From UBA8106 sp964569695 (lineage in GTDB: Bacteria; Acidobacteriota; Vicinamibacteria; Vicinamibacterales; UBA823), in the NCBI GenBank assembly GCA_964569695.1, contig CAZMUA010000002.1, forward strand, positions 98,271-162,270: a stretch of DNA of 64,000 nt, given 5' to 3'. Below are positions 53,821 through 61,639 of the stretch, in pieces; the stretch's first letter is position 1; each line of letters starts with the position of its first letter. The position numbers and the translations under genes are program-made. The notes beneath the pieces were generated by a model. That model was not told the DNA's origin. It worked only from the letters and a program-made list of their open reading frames with translations, and searched no databases.

Positions 53821-54497
53821 GTGGTTTCGCCCATCTTTGTTCCCGTGATTCGCAGGCCTGTTCCGTCGATTTTGTATTGTTTATTGATGAAAATGAGCAC
53901 GGAGGTGAGCGCCTCACTCGCCACTGAATTATCAATCGACCCGGCATGCAAGCCACGCAGACCTGTTGCGGCCACAAGGTCGATCACGGCCTGCCGTGCA
54001 TCACTATCGTTACCGTACACCAACACGTCGCCGTCGTCGGGTCCCTTCTCCCGTTGCAAATGTCCGGCGGCAACGTTGTGAAATGCGGACACAACTCGCA
54101 CATTATCGCCCAGGAATGACTGGGCAGACTTTGCTACTGGCCAATCGTCTGACAACTGTACCCGTGTAACCTGTGGCGGGACCAACGGTACGGTGGTGTC
54201 CACCACAATCTTGCCCTGAACCTCTGCTCTGATCATTTCGATCGTTGATTGATGGTGGGTATATGGAACAGTCAATATGATGACGGCCGCGCTTCTGGCG
54301 ACGTCACGATTTCCTCCTCCAGAAACCTTCGCGTTAGGCAAGCGCGTGCGCAATTCGGCAGCTGCGGCAGTGCCCTTTTCGGGAGACCGTGAACCGATAG
54401 CGACCGAATAGCCGGCTCGGGCCCACCGATAGGCGAGACCGGTTCCTAGCGCTCCGGTGCCGCCAACAATCGCGAGACTTGGTAATGGCTCCGTCAT
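53817..54497 (-). CDS. F420-dependent NADP reductase (Fno)
   Basis: A 226-residue protein from ATG 54497, with GGAG upstream (longer in-frame starts are implausible). The Rossmann opening LAIVGGTGALGTGLAYRWARAGYSVAIGSRSPEKG, then AAVIILTVPYTHHQSTIE and AFHNVAAGHL, matches archaeal-type F420H2:NADP oxidoreductase (NpdG). It reduces F420 with NADPH, or the reverse. As first gene of the operon it supplies reduced cofactor to F420-dependent enzymes, such as the LLM enzyme at 58672. Confidence 0.93.
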   Translation of the reverse strand: MTEPLPSLAIVGGTGALGTGLAYRWARAGYSVAIGSRSPEKGTAAAAELRTRLPNAKVSGGGNRDVARSAAVIILTVPYTHHQSTIEMIRAEVQGKIVVDTTVPLVPPQVTRVQLSDDWPVAKSAQSFLGDNVRVVSAFHNVAAGHLQREKGPDDGDVLVYGNDSDARQAVIDLVAATGLRGLHAGSIDNSVASEALTSVLIFINKQYKIDGTGLRITGTKMGETT

Positions 54498-54534
54498 GGT
54501 GCTTCTCCACGCTCGACGGTTTCGGTAAACAGAC

Positions 54535-54548
54535 TTGGCATTTGCCAA
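54535..54548. promoter_or_regulatory. Palindrome in the F420/ABC divergent promoter region
   Basis: TTGGCA, TT, TGCCAA is a perfect 6-bp dyad in the 149-base region between the F420 operon and the ABC operon. Its arms and spacing suit a dimeric repressor or activator site. The protein is not identified. Confidence 0.4.
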
Positions 54549-54571
54549 AGCGGTCGAGGCCGGTTTGAGGT

Positions 54572-54584
54572 GAGGTAATACCTC
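54572..54584. promoter_or_regulatory. Second small dyad in the same divergent region
   Basis: GAGGT, AAT, ACCTC is a perfect 5-bp dyad 24 bases after the TTGGCA palindrome. It may be a second operator half or a coincidence. Confidence 0.28.
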
Positions 54585-54646
54585 TCGACAATATAGTCGG
54601 ATATGATAATTCACGAAAGAATCAATTGCATGCAGAGTCCGAGGTA

Positions 54647-55696
54647 ATGATGACGATCGCAACAAGGTCTTGGCGCCTAGTCAGTCTGGCTCTAATAACG
54701 CTACTGCTGTCGGCGCTCACGCACTCCCTGCTCTCGGCAGCCACACAATCTGGAAACCCGGAGTCATTGAATGAGGTCATAGCTGCCGCGAAAGAGGAAG
54801 GTCGGGTTTCGGTCTACGAGGGCCAACAGCCACAAGCCTGGGCGAAGATTATGGCGGCGTTTCAAAAGCGTTATCCCTTCGTTACGTCGTATGACCAGGA
54901 ACGCCTGGTCGCTGGGGCAACGGTTACTCGCGTCATTACCGAGGCCAGGGCGGGAATTTCAAACGCCGACATCGTTGCATCGGGGACGGTTCAAATGGAC
55001 GACTTTGCCGCACGAGGACTGCTTCAGCCGGTGGACTGGAAGGCGCTGGGGATTCCCGAGAAATCTGTATTCGACAGATACACTGCGGTCGGCAGCATGT
55101 TCGCCTATGTCATCGGCTACAACACCGATCTCGTAAAGGGTCCGGATATCCCGAAGGGATGGGATGATGTTCTGGATTCGAAGTGGAAAGGCCAAGGCTC
55201 GTGGTGGTTCAATTCGCAACCATGGGCAACACTTGCGGCGGTGTGGGACGAGGGCAGGGCGGTGAGTTTTCTCGAGAGCCTACTCGCTCACGATTGGCGG
55301 TTGAGCCGTTCGGCCGCAGCTGTGTCCGCTTGGCTGTCGTCCGGTGAAACTCCGATTGGTATCGTCGTCCTGCATCGCATGCAGGCGGCGAAAAGTAAGG
55401 GAGCACCGGTGGGGTGGACGTTTGCCGATCCGGTTCCGGTGCAATTGATCACTTACGGCATTCTCAAGGAAGCAAAGAATCCGAATACTGCCAAGCTCTT
55501 GATCCATTGGTTGACGACTCCTGAAGGTGCCAGGGTGTATGAAGATGCGGTGTATCGAGGAAATCCCTACGTCGAGGGAACCGAAATGGAAAGACTCATT
55601 GGTAGCCGAAATATCGCGTATCACGAAGGTGAGCGATTGGCTGAATTCAAGTCGATGACCGAGAAAATGATTGAACTGTTGGAGAGGAATAGATAA
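54647..55696 (+). CDS. ABC transporter substrate-binding protein, iron/aminoethylphosphonate type
   Basis: A 349-residue protein from ATG 54647, with GAGG upstream and a signal peptide (LVSLALITLLLSALTHSLLSAA). The type-2 binding fold shows EVIAAAKEEGRVSVYEGQQPQAWAKIMAAFQKRYPF, VTRVITEARAGISNADIVASG and IPKGWDDVLDSKWKG. Related proteins carry Fe3+, aminoethylphosphonate, thiamine or polyamines; the conserved ligand residues of iron binders are not clear. It leads an operon with the ATPase (40 bases later) and permease. Confidence 0.92.
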   Translation: MMTIATRSWRLVSLALITLLLSALTHSLLSAATQSGNPESLNEVIAAAKEEGRVSVYEGQQPQAWAKIMAAFQKRYPFVTSYDQERLVAGATVTRVITEARAGISNADIVASGTVQMDDFAARGLLQPVDWKALGIPEKSVFDRYTAVGSMFAYVIGYNTDLVKGPDIPKGWDDVLDSKWKGQGSWWFNSQPWATLAAVWDEGRAVSFLESLLAHDWRLSRSAAAVSAWLSSGETPIGIVVLHRMQAAKSKGAPVGWTFADPVPVQLITYGILKEAKNPNTAKLLIHWLTTPEGARVYEDAVYRGNPYVEGTEMERLIGSRNIAYHEGERLAEFKSMTEKMIELLERNR

Positions 55697-55736
55697 CGGG
55701 TTCTCCGTTTTGGTGAAAGTGGTCCAGTGAGTAATC

Positions 55737-56840
55737 GTGCTTAAAGTCGAAGGTTTGTGGAAAGCCTACGCCGTGGACGGTGGTGAAATTCCCGCCGTCC
55801 GAGGAGTTGGGTTTACCGTTGAAACGGGAGAATTCTTCACCCTGCTCGGGCCGAGCGGATGTGGAAAGTCCACGACGCTTCGCTGCATCGCGGGTTTGGA
55901 GATTCCTAACTCCGCCGAGATCACGTTGGGCGAGAGTCATCTCTTCTCGAGTCAGCAACACAGGTCGGTGCCGATCCACAGGCGAAACATTGGCATGGTG
56001 TTCCAGTCATACGCCATCTGGCCGCACATGAGCGTTTACGACAACGTCGACTTTCCACTGAAGGTCAAGGGCATTTCTGATCGTCGAGAGAAGGTCATGC
56101 GAGCCCTCGAACTAGTAGGCTTGCATCATTTGGAGGGTCGGTCGTCGACCGACCTTTCGGGCGGTCAGCAACAGCGCGTTGCCATTGCCCGAGCCATCGT
56201 TATGGATGTCGACCTGTTACTGTTCGATGAGCCGTTAAGTAATCTGGACAGCAAGCTTCGAATCCAGATGCGGTTCGAGTTGCGCCAGTTACAGAAGCAG
56301 CTCGGCATTACCAGTATCTACGTCACCCATGACCAGGAGGAAGCTATGGTCCTGTCGGACCGGGTAGCGGTGATGGACAACGGCTACATCGTCGAAATCG
56401 GTAAGCCTCAAGATATCTATCTCGAGCCTAAGAAACTGTTCACCGCCAAGTTCGTTGGTCAAAGCAATTTGCTCCCGGGTGAAGTCGTCTCGACCGATGG
56501 TGCAACCACGACGGTGAAGACGCCGATCGGACAGATCGCCATGGGAGGCTCTAGTGGCAGCGCGCCTAGCGGGGGCTTTTTGATGGTTCGGCCCGAGCAT
56601 ATTCCTATGGGCTGGACCAAAGAGAATTTGCCGTCGTCCGACGTCAACGTGTTCGAGGGAACGATCGTCTCAGAGACGTTCACCGGCAAGCTGCTGGATT
56701 GTCGGGTTCGAGTCGGTGAGTTTACGTTCGAGGTCCAGACGCCACTGCGCCATGCGCTGGAAGAGGAGAATCGAGTCTTTCTGTATCTACCGCCTGAACG
56801 GTGTGTGATGCTCCCAAAGGATGCACCAGGCTCTTCATGA
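55737..56840 (+). CDS. ABC transporter ATPase (FbpC/PotA-type) with TOBE-like C-terminus
   Basis: A 367-residue ATPase with GTG start. Walker A is GPSGCGKSTT, the signature is LSGGQQQR, Walker B is LLLFDEPLSN and the switch His is in THDQEEAM. The C-terminal 120 residues (from about VGQSNLLPGEVV) form a TOBE-like regulatory domain. It energises the importer of the previous gene. The final ATGA overlaps the permease start. Confidence 0.97.
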   Translation: MLKVEGLWKAYAVDGGEIPAVRGVGFTVETGEFFTLLGPSGCGKSTTLRCIAGLEIPNSAEITLGESHLFSSQQHRSVPIHRRNIGMVFQSYAIWPHMSVYDNVDFPLKVKGISDRREKVMRALELVGLHHLEGRSSTDLSGGQQQRVAIARAIVMDVDLLLFDEPLSNLDSKLRIQMRFELRQLQKQLGITSIYVTHDQEEAMVLSDRVAVMDNGYIVEIGKPQDIYLEPKKLFTAKFVGQSNLLPGEVVSTDGATTTVKTPIGQIAMGGSSGSAPSGGFLMVRPEHIPMGWTKENLPSSDVNVFEGTIVSETFTGKLLDCRVRVGEFTFEVQTPLRHALEEENRVFLYLPPERCVMLPKDAPGSS

Positions 56841-58639
56841 TCGATGCAACGCGTGCGGTAGCGACACCGCCGAACCTGCGGATTCGTGGAATCCACGTTG
56901 CTGTTGGTGTAGTCCTCGTCATTCTTGCGTATCTGGTCGTTGTTCCTCTGCTGCTGTTGGTTCTGAGCGGCTTCAAGGAGACCGGATTCATCTTCGACGC
57001 CGGTTTCACGCTGAGACATTTCATCGACATTTATGTCGATGCGCGAACCTATGAACTGATTCTCAACACCTTGGTCTTCGCCGCTGGGAGCACTCTTGTG
57101 AGCTTGTGTCTCGGCGTCATGTTCGCCTGGCTGACCGAGCGGACCGACCTTCCGTTCAAAACCGCAACGAGGATCAGCCTCATATTGCCAATGGCGATTC
57201 CGGGCGTCCTGCTCGCGGTCGGGTGGGTGTTGTTGGCTAGTCCGCGGATCGGCATGATTAATAGAATTTTTGCAGCGATGTTTGGCGGCGACGCACTTGT
57301 TGACATCTTCACAATGCCGGGCATGATTTTCGTGCAGGGGTTGTCCTTTACGCCGACCGCTTATCTCATTGTCTCCCCGTCGTTCAGACGCATGGATCCT
57401 CTCCTGGAAGAAGCCGCGGCTATTTTCGGCGCCAATCTGTTTCGCACACTCAGGCATGTAGTGATTCCGCTCTTACTGCCCAGCATTCTGGCCGCCGGTG
57501 CGATGGTTTTCCTCGTCAGTTTGGTTGTTTTCGATATTCCAGGAACGCTTGGCATGCCGAGTCGCATCCTCGTGTTCTCATCGGAGATTTTCGCGGCCGC
57601 GAGTGCGCCTCTCGGAGTTCCGGAGTTCGGTCGCATCGGCGCGCTGTCGAGTCTCTTCATGTTCTTTACGTTTACGCTGGCTTTGTTTTACAACTACATG
57701 ACCCGACGGGCAGGCAAGTTCACCACGGTGACCGGAAAAGGATATCGTCCTAAACTCGTCGAACTCGGACGGTGGAAAGTTTTCGCACTGGCCGCCATCG
57801 TTTTCTACCTCGTCCTTTCTTTGATTTTGCCCTTTGTTACGCTTCTGTGGACGAGCTTGCTGCCGTTCTATCAGCCGTTCTCGTGGGACGGGCTTCAGAT
57901 GCTTTCCTTTGAGGGGTATCGCACGACGTTAAGCCTTACGCGAGTTCACTTGGCGCTTACCAATACATTTGTCGTGGTCGTGGTAACTAGTATGGTGGTG
58001 GCGATTTTTTCGACTGTCATTTCCTGGCTCATCGTGCATTCTCATCCCTATGCCCGGCGCGCCTTGGACTTGTTGTCGTTCTTTCCCTTGGCCATACCGC
58101 ATCTGATGCTAGGCTTGGCCCTGATTTACGTCTATTTGACATTGCGGTTTCTTCCCATCTACGGGACCGTGTGGATCCTCGTGATAGCTTTCGTGACGAC
58201 CTATATCGCTTTTGGCACGCGAACGACCAACGCCGCCATGTTTCAGCTTCATCAGGAATTAGAAGAGGCGGCCCGTGTTAGCGGAGCGTCGCGGTTGCGG
58301 GCGTTCAAGGAAATTATCATCCCGCTTATCGTGCCAGCGATGTTAAACGTGACGATTTGGGTCGCCGCGCATTCGATGCGGGAACTGTCGGCCGCGCTGA
58401 TGTTGAGGACGTCGAAGAGCGTCGTCATCTCAACCCTGATCTGGGAATTCTGGGCTGAAGATTCGGCGACGACCGAAGCAGCGGTGCTAGGGATCGTCAT
58501 GATCCTGATATTGTTACTCCTTACAGTGGTTGGTATTATCGTATTCGAACGCACCTCAAGGGTTCGGTCCTCGAGACCAAGACGCATGGTGGAACCAGAC
58601 CTACGAAATACTTTGAGCGTTGATCACCCGTCACCGTGA
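56837..58639 (+). CDS. Fused dimeric-type ABC permease (two BPD_transp_1 domains in one chain)
   Basis: A 600-residue protein with 12 or so membrane helices. It has two EAA loops: EEAAAIFGANLFRTLRHVVIPLLLPS in the first half and EEAARVSGASRLRAFKEIIIPLIVPA in the second. Two full permease domains in one chain are common in the Fe3+ and phosphonate transporters of the FbpB/PhnV type. The start at 56837 overlaps the ATPase stop. It completes the transporter with no need for a separate second permease. Confidence 0.95.
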   Translation: MIDATRAVATPPNLRIRGIHVAVGVVLVILAYLVVVPLLLLVLSGFKETGFIFDAGFTLRHFIDIYVDARTYELILNTLVFAAGSTLVSLCLGVMFAWLTERTDLPFKTATRISLILPMAIPGVLLAVGWVLLASPRIGMINRIFAAMFGGDALVDIFTMPGMIFVQGLSFTPTAYLIVSPSFRRMDPLLEEAAAIFGANLFRTLRHVVIPLLLPSILAAGAMVFLVSLVVFDIPGTLGMPSRILVFSSEIFAAASAPLGVPEFGRIGALSSLFMFFTFTLALFYNYMTRRAGKFTTVTGKGYRPKLVELGRWKVFALAAIVFYLVLSLILPFVTLLWTSLLPFYQPFSWDGLQMLSFEGYRTTLSLTRVHLALTNTFVVVVVTSMVVAIFSTVISWLIVHSHPYARRALDLLSFFPLAIPHLMLGLALIYVYLTLRFLPIYGTVWILVIAFVTTYIAFGTRTTNAAMFQLHQELEEAARVSGASRLRAFKEIIIPLIVPAMLNVTIWVAAHSMRELSAALMLRTSKSVVISTLIWEFWAEDSATTEAAVLGIVMILILLLLTVVGIIVFERTSRVRSSRPRRMVEPDLRNTLSVDHPSP

Positions 58640-58671
58640 AGACGCACCCTGGAGTAAGGGAGTAGACAGAG

Positions 58672-59715
58672 ATGGCCAAGCTGAAACTCGGAATTGACTT
58701 ACACAATCGCGCGAGCGTGTTTATGCCGCAGCAGGGAATCGACTACGACCTGAACCGCCTGATTGATCTCGCAGTGTTGTGCGAGGAGCTCGGCTTCTAT
58801 TCCGTGTCGGTCGGCGACAGCCTGCTGTCGAAGCCGCGCTGGCGCGCAATCCCGACAATGGCCGCCATGGCCGCCAAAACCTCACGGATCAAGATCACGA
58901 GCCACATTCTCATGCCGCACCTCTACAACAATCCGGTGCTGCTGGCCCAGGAGTTGGCAACGCTGGACGTAATCAGCAAGGGTCGGGTGGTACTCGGGTG
59001 CGGTATTGGGGCCGGCAAGAGTGATCTGGTGGAGCTCGAACACCAGTTGTGCGGCGTACCAAAGAAACGACGCGGCAAGGCGTTCGACGAATGCCTGATG
59101 TTGCTCAAGCGTTTGTGGACGGAGGACGAGGTCACGCATAACGGCGAGTTCTGGCAGTACGAAGGCGTCAGCCTCGGGCTCAAGCCGCATCAGAAACCGC
59201 ACCCGCCGATTTGGGTTGCGGCCGGAACCTATCTGAGTAAGGCGGGGACTGGAAACTTTGGCGTCGGTGAACGTCCAGACGATGTCGAAGGTTTTCGGCT
59301 TGCCAAGGCGCCGGTCGATCGGGTGGCTCGAATTGGAGACGGCTGGTTGACGAACCACTGCACGGCCGACGAATACAAACAGGCGCTGCCTGGCGTGCGG
59401 AAACTGGCCACCGAAAAATATGGGAGAGATCCCGACGCCCTCGAAACGATCTACTGCGCTGGTGTGTATGTCGATCCCGATGTCGAGGCCGCGTACAAAG
59501 AGGTGAAGTGGTACGAGGACAACTACCACGCCATGTCTGTTCCTGAGGATACAATCCGAAGATGGACTATCTTTGGCGATCCTGATGCCTGCATCAAACA
59601 GATGCAGCCGTTCGCGGATGCCGGCATACAAGTCTTTAATATCTGCGTGCGTTCCCGCGACATGTTTTCGCAGGTGCGGGCGATTGCGAAGGAAGTCTTG
59701 CCTGCGTTCTCGTGA
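58672..59715 (+). CDS. LLM-class (luciferase-like) F420-dependent oxidoreductase
   Basis: A 347-residue TIM-barrel protein with GGGAG upstream. Luciferase-like features: LGIDLHNRASVFMP opening, IKITSHILMPHLYNNPVLLAQELATLDVISKGRVVLGCGIG (the conserved strand and phosphate-binding region) and GKAFDECLMLLKRLWTED. Family members use F420 or FMN to transfer hydride to a substrate. Position next to a full F420 operon makes F420 likely, though not proven. It follows the permease by 32 bases in the same orientation. Confidence 0.9.
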   Translation: MAKLKLGIDLHNRASVFMPQQGIDYDLNRLIDLAVLCEELGFYSVSVGDSLLSKPRWRAIPTMAAMAAKTSRIKITSHILMPHLYNNPVLLAQELATLDVISKGRVVLGCGIGAGKSDLVELEHQLCGVPKKRRGKAFDECLMLLKRLWTEDEVTHNGEFWQYEGVSLGLKPHQKPHPPIWVAAGTYLSKAGTGNFGVGERPDDVEGFRLAKAPVDRVARIGDGWLTNHCTADEYKQALPGVRKLATEKYGRDPDALETIYCAGVYVDPDVEAAYKEVKWYEDNYHAMSVPEDTIRRWTIFGDPDACIKQMQPFADAGIQVFNICVRSRDMFSQVRAIAKEVLPAFS

Positions 59716-59797
59716 GGCGTCTTTCTTTTGGCGGAGAGGGCTCTTGATCGCCAAGTGGCTACTTGACTTGAGAAGCCGGGCGGAGTACTAACAGAGC

Positions 59798-61231
59798 GTG
59801 ATCGACAAGACCGTCGAGCTTTGCCGGAAACAAAACATCATCATCCCCACCATCGCCCAAATGAAAGACCCGGCGAAGGTTTCTGCTCTGATCCAAAATA
59901 GGCTGGCCGACGTAGGGCTCTGGGACCTCGATCCAGCGAATCTCTTTCGTATTACTTGGAAAAATAAGCCGGTCTCACACGGTGGCGGTTACAATCACGG
60001 CAACTGGATCGAATTTCCTTCGGCGTTGACGGGGGTTCCAGCTCGGATTATCGGGCTGTGCGGCAAGTACTTTCCGACTGGGTCTCACAAGGTTGGGGCA
60101 GCATTTGGTTGCCTCGTGCCTCGACTCGTGTCAGGCGAAGTGGATTCAACGAAACAGAAATTTGTGTGGCCGAGCACGGGTAACTTCTGCCGTGGAGGCG
60201 CCTACGTCAGTGCGTTACTGGATTGCAAGGCGGTTGCGATACTGCCAGAGGGTATGTCATCAGAACGCTTCGACTGGCTGCGGTCGATCGGTGCTGAAAT
60301 TATCGCGACCCCGGGGTCGGAGTCGAACGTCAAGGAGATTTACGACAAGTGTTGGGAGATCCGGCGGTCGAAGCCCGACCACGTAATCCTCAATCAGTTC
60401 GAAGAGTTGGGAAACGCTGTCTGGCATTATCACGTCACGGGCAGCATGGTCGAGGAACTTTGCGAACGGATCGGCGGGGGACGAGAGAATCTCGCAGCCT
60501 ATGTGTCCGCGACCGGTAGCGCAGGAACAATTGCCGCCGGTGACTACCTCCGCACGATCGGGTCCGACGTCAAGGTGGCCGCGGTCGAAGCGTTGCAGTG
60601 TCCGACGCTCCTCCGGTGTGGGTTCGGCGAGCACCGCATCGAAGGCATCGGCGATAAACACATTCCGTGGATTCATAATGTTCGAAACACCGATGTCGTG
60701 GTCGCAGTCGACGACGCGCACTGCTTGAATCTGATGCGCCTGTTCAACGAAAAACTCGGCCGAGACTTTCTGGCGAGTCGGGATGTGCCTGAAGAAACGA
60801 TCGAGAGTCTCGACCTGCTTGGCATTTCGTCCATTTGTAACCTGGTCGCGTCGATTAAGATGGCGCGGTACTTCGAGCTTGGGCCTGAGGATTTATTGTT
60901 CACCCCGTTAACCGATTCCATGGAGTTGTATGGGTCGCGACTTGAAGAAGAGCGCACACGATGCGGTGAGTACACGGAGCGCGACGCCGCAGGTGACCAG
61001 GCGCGGTATCTTAAAGGCGTGGCTATCGACAACATGCGTGAGCTTGGCTATTACGATAGAAAGGCCCTGCACAACCTCAAGTACTTCACATGGGTTGAAC
61101 AACAGGGCCGAACGTCCGACGAATTACACCGGCTCTGGCAACCGGAGTTCTGGAAGGAAACGTTCAGCCAGGCTGGTGAATGGGATCGCCAGATCGACGA
61201 TCTTAACCAGCGTGTGGGTCTATTGGATTGA
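59798..61231 (+). CDS. Fold-type II PLP enzyme (cysteine synthase/threonine synthase-like) with C-terminal extension
   Basis: A 477-residue protein with GTG start and GGAG upstream. The PLP Lys is in FPTGSHKVGAAFG, the substrate-binding loop in WPSTGNFCRGGAYVSALL, and the phosphate-binding loop in ATGSAGTIAAGDYL. The first 60 and last about 140 residues exceed a simple cysteine synthase, and the C-terminal part is acidic and helical with no recognised domain. Reaction is a beta-elimination or replacement, or a deamination. It follows the LLM gene by 82 bases. Confidence 0.85.
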   Translation: MIDKTVELCRKQNIIIPTIAQMKDPAKVSALIQNRLADVGLWDLDPANLFRITWKNKPVSHGGGYNHGNWIEFPSALTGVPARIIGLCGKYFPTGSHKVGAAFGCLVPRLVSGEVDSTKQKFVWPSTGNFCRGGAYVSALLDCKAVAILPEGMSSERFDWLRSIGAEIIATPGSESNVKEIYDKCWEIRRSKPDHVILNQFEELGNAVWHYHVTGSMVEELCERIGGGRENLAAYVSATGSAGTIAAGDYLRTIGSDVKVAAVEALQCPTLLRCGFGEHRIEGIGDKHIPWIHNVRNTDVVVAVDDAHCLNLMRLFNEKLGRDFLASRDVPEETIESLDLLGISSICNLVASIKMARYFELGPEDLLFTPLTDSMELYGSRLEEERTRCGEYTERDAAGDQARYLKGVAIDNMRELGYYDRKALHNLKYFTWVEQQGRTSDELHRLWQPEFWKETFSQAGEWDRQIDDLNQRVGLLD

Positions 61232-61305
61232 GCGGCAGGCTCACCTGTCTCGGGCCTGGCGCATGAGGGTTGCGTGGGAGGCGAGGGCGACAAAGGAGCG
61301 GTCTT

Positions 61306-61605
61306 ATGGCTACGCGTCAGATTGGAACGGTTACGCATTATTTTGGGAAACTTCGGGTCGGCATCGTGAAGCTGACTGGACGGGTTTCGACAGGGGATAA
61401 ATTACACTTCCTCGGTCACGGAGCTGATTTTAAACAGAAGATCAAGTCAATGCAGGTTGACCATGCGGCGGTCGACACTGCCTCCTCCAGAACCGAAGTA
61501 GGAATTCGTCTTAACCATCGTGTCAGAGAGGGAACGAAGGTGTATAAGGTGTCAGGTGGGAGCGAGGGTTGGTTCGCGAGACTCAAAGATCTGTTTACTG
61601 GCTAA
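61306..61605 (+). CDS. Small translation elongation factor-like protein (EF-Tu domain 2)
   Basis: A 99-residue protein from ATG 61306, with GGAG upstream. It is a free-standing OB-type beta barrel like domain 2 of EF-Tu, with IGTVTHYFGKLRVGIVKLTGRVSTGDKLHFLGHG and QVDHAAVDTASSRTEVGIRLNHRVREGTKVYKV. No GTPase domain is present. Such small proteins are usually annotated as translation elongation factor-like and are often found beside U32-type proteins; here the neighbours are catabolic. Role unknown. Confidence 0.88.
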   Translation: MATRQIGTVTHYFGKLRVGIVKLTGRVSTGDKLHFLGHGADFKQKIKSMQVDHAAVDTASSRTEVGIRLNHRVREGTKVYKVSGGSEGWFARLKDLFTG

Positions 61606-61639
61606 AGACGTTGATGCAAATAGTGAAGGTGGAGGAGTG

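Noticed and set aside
56459..57457. 332-codon open frame antisense to the ABC ATPase end and permease start
   Set aside because: Its product has no family features, is charged and repetitive, and the plus-strand genes on the other side are unambiguous.
58882..59754. 290-codon open frame antisense to the LLM oxidoreductase
   Set aside because: The plus-strand LLM protein is clear; the antisense product shows no motif and no ribosome-binding site that I can defend.
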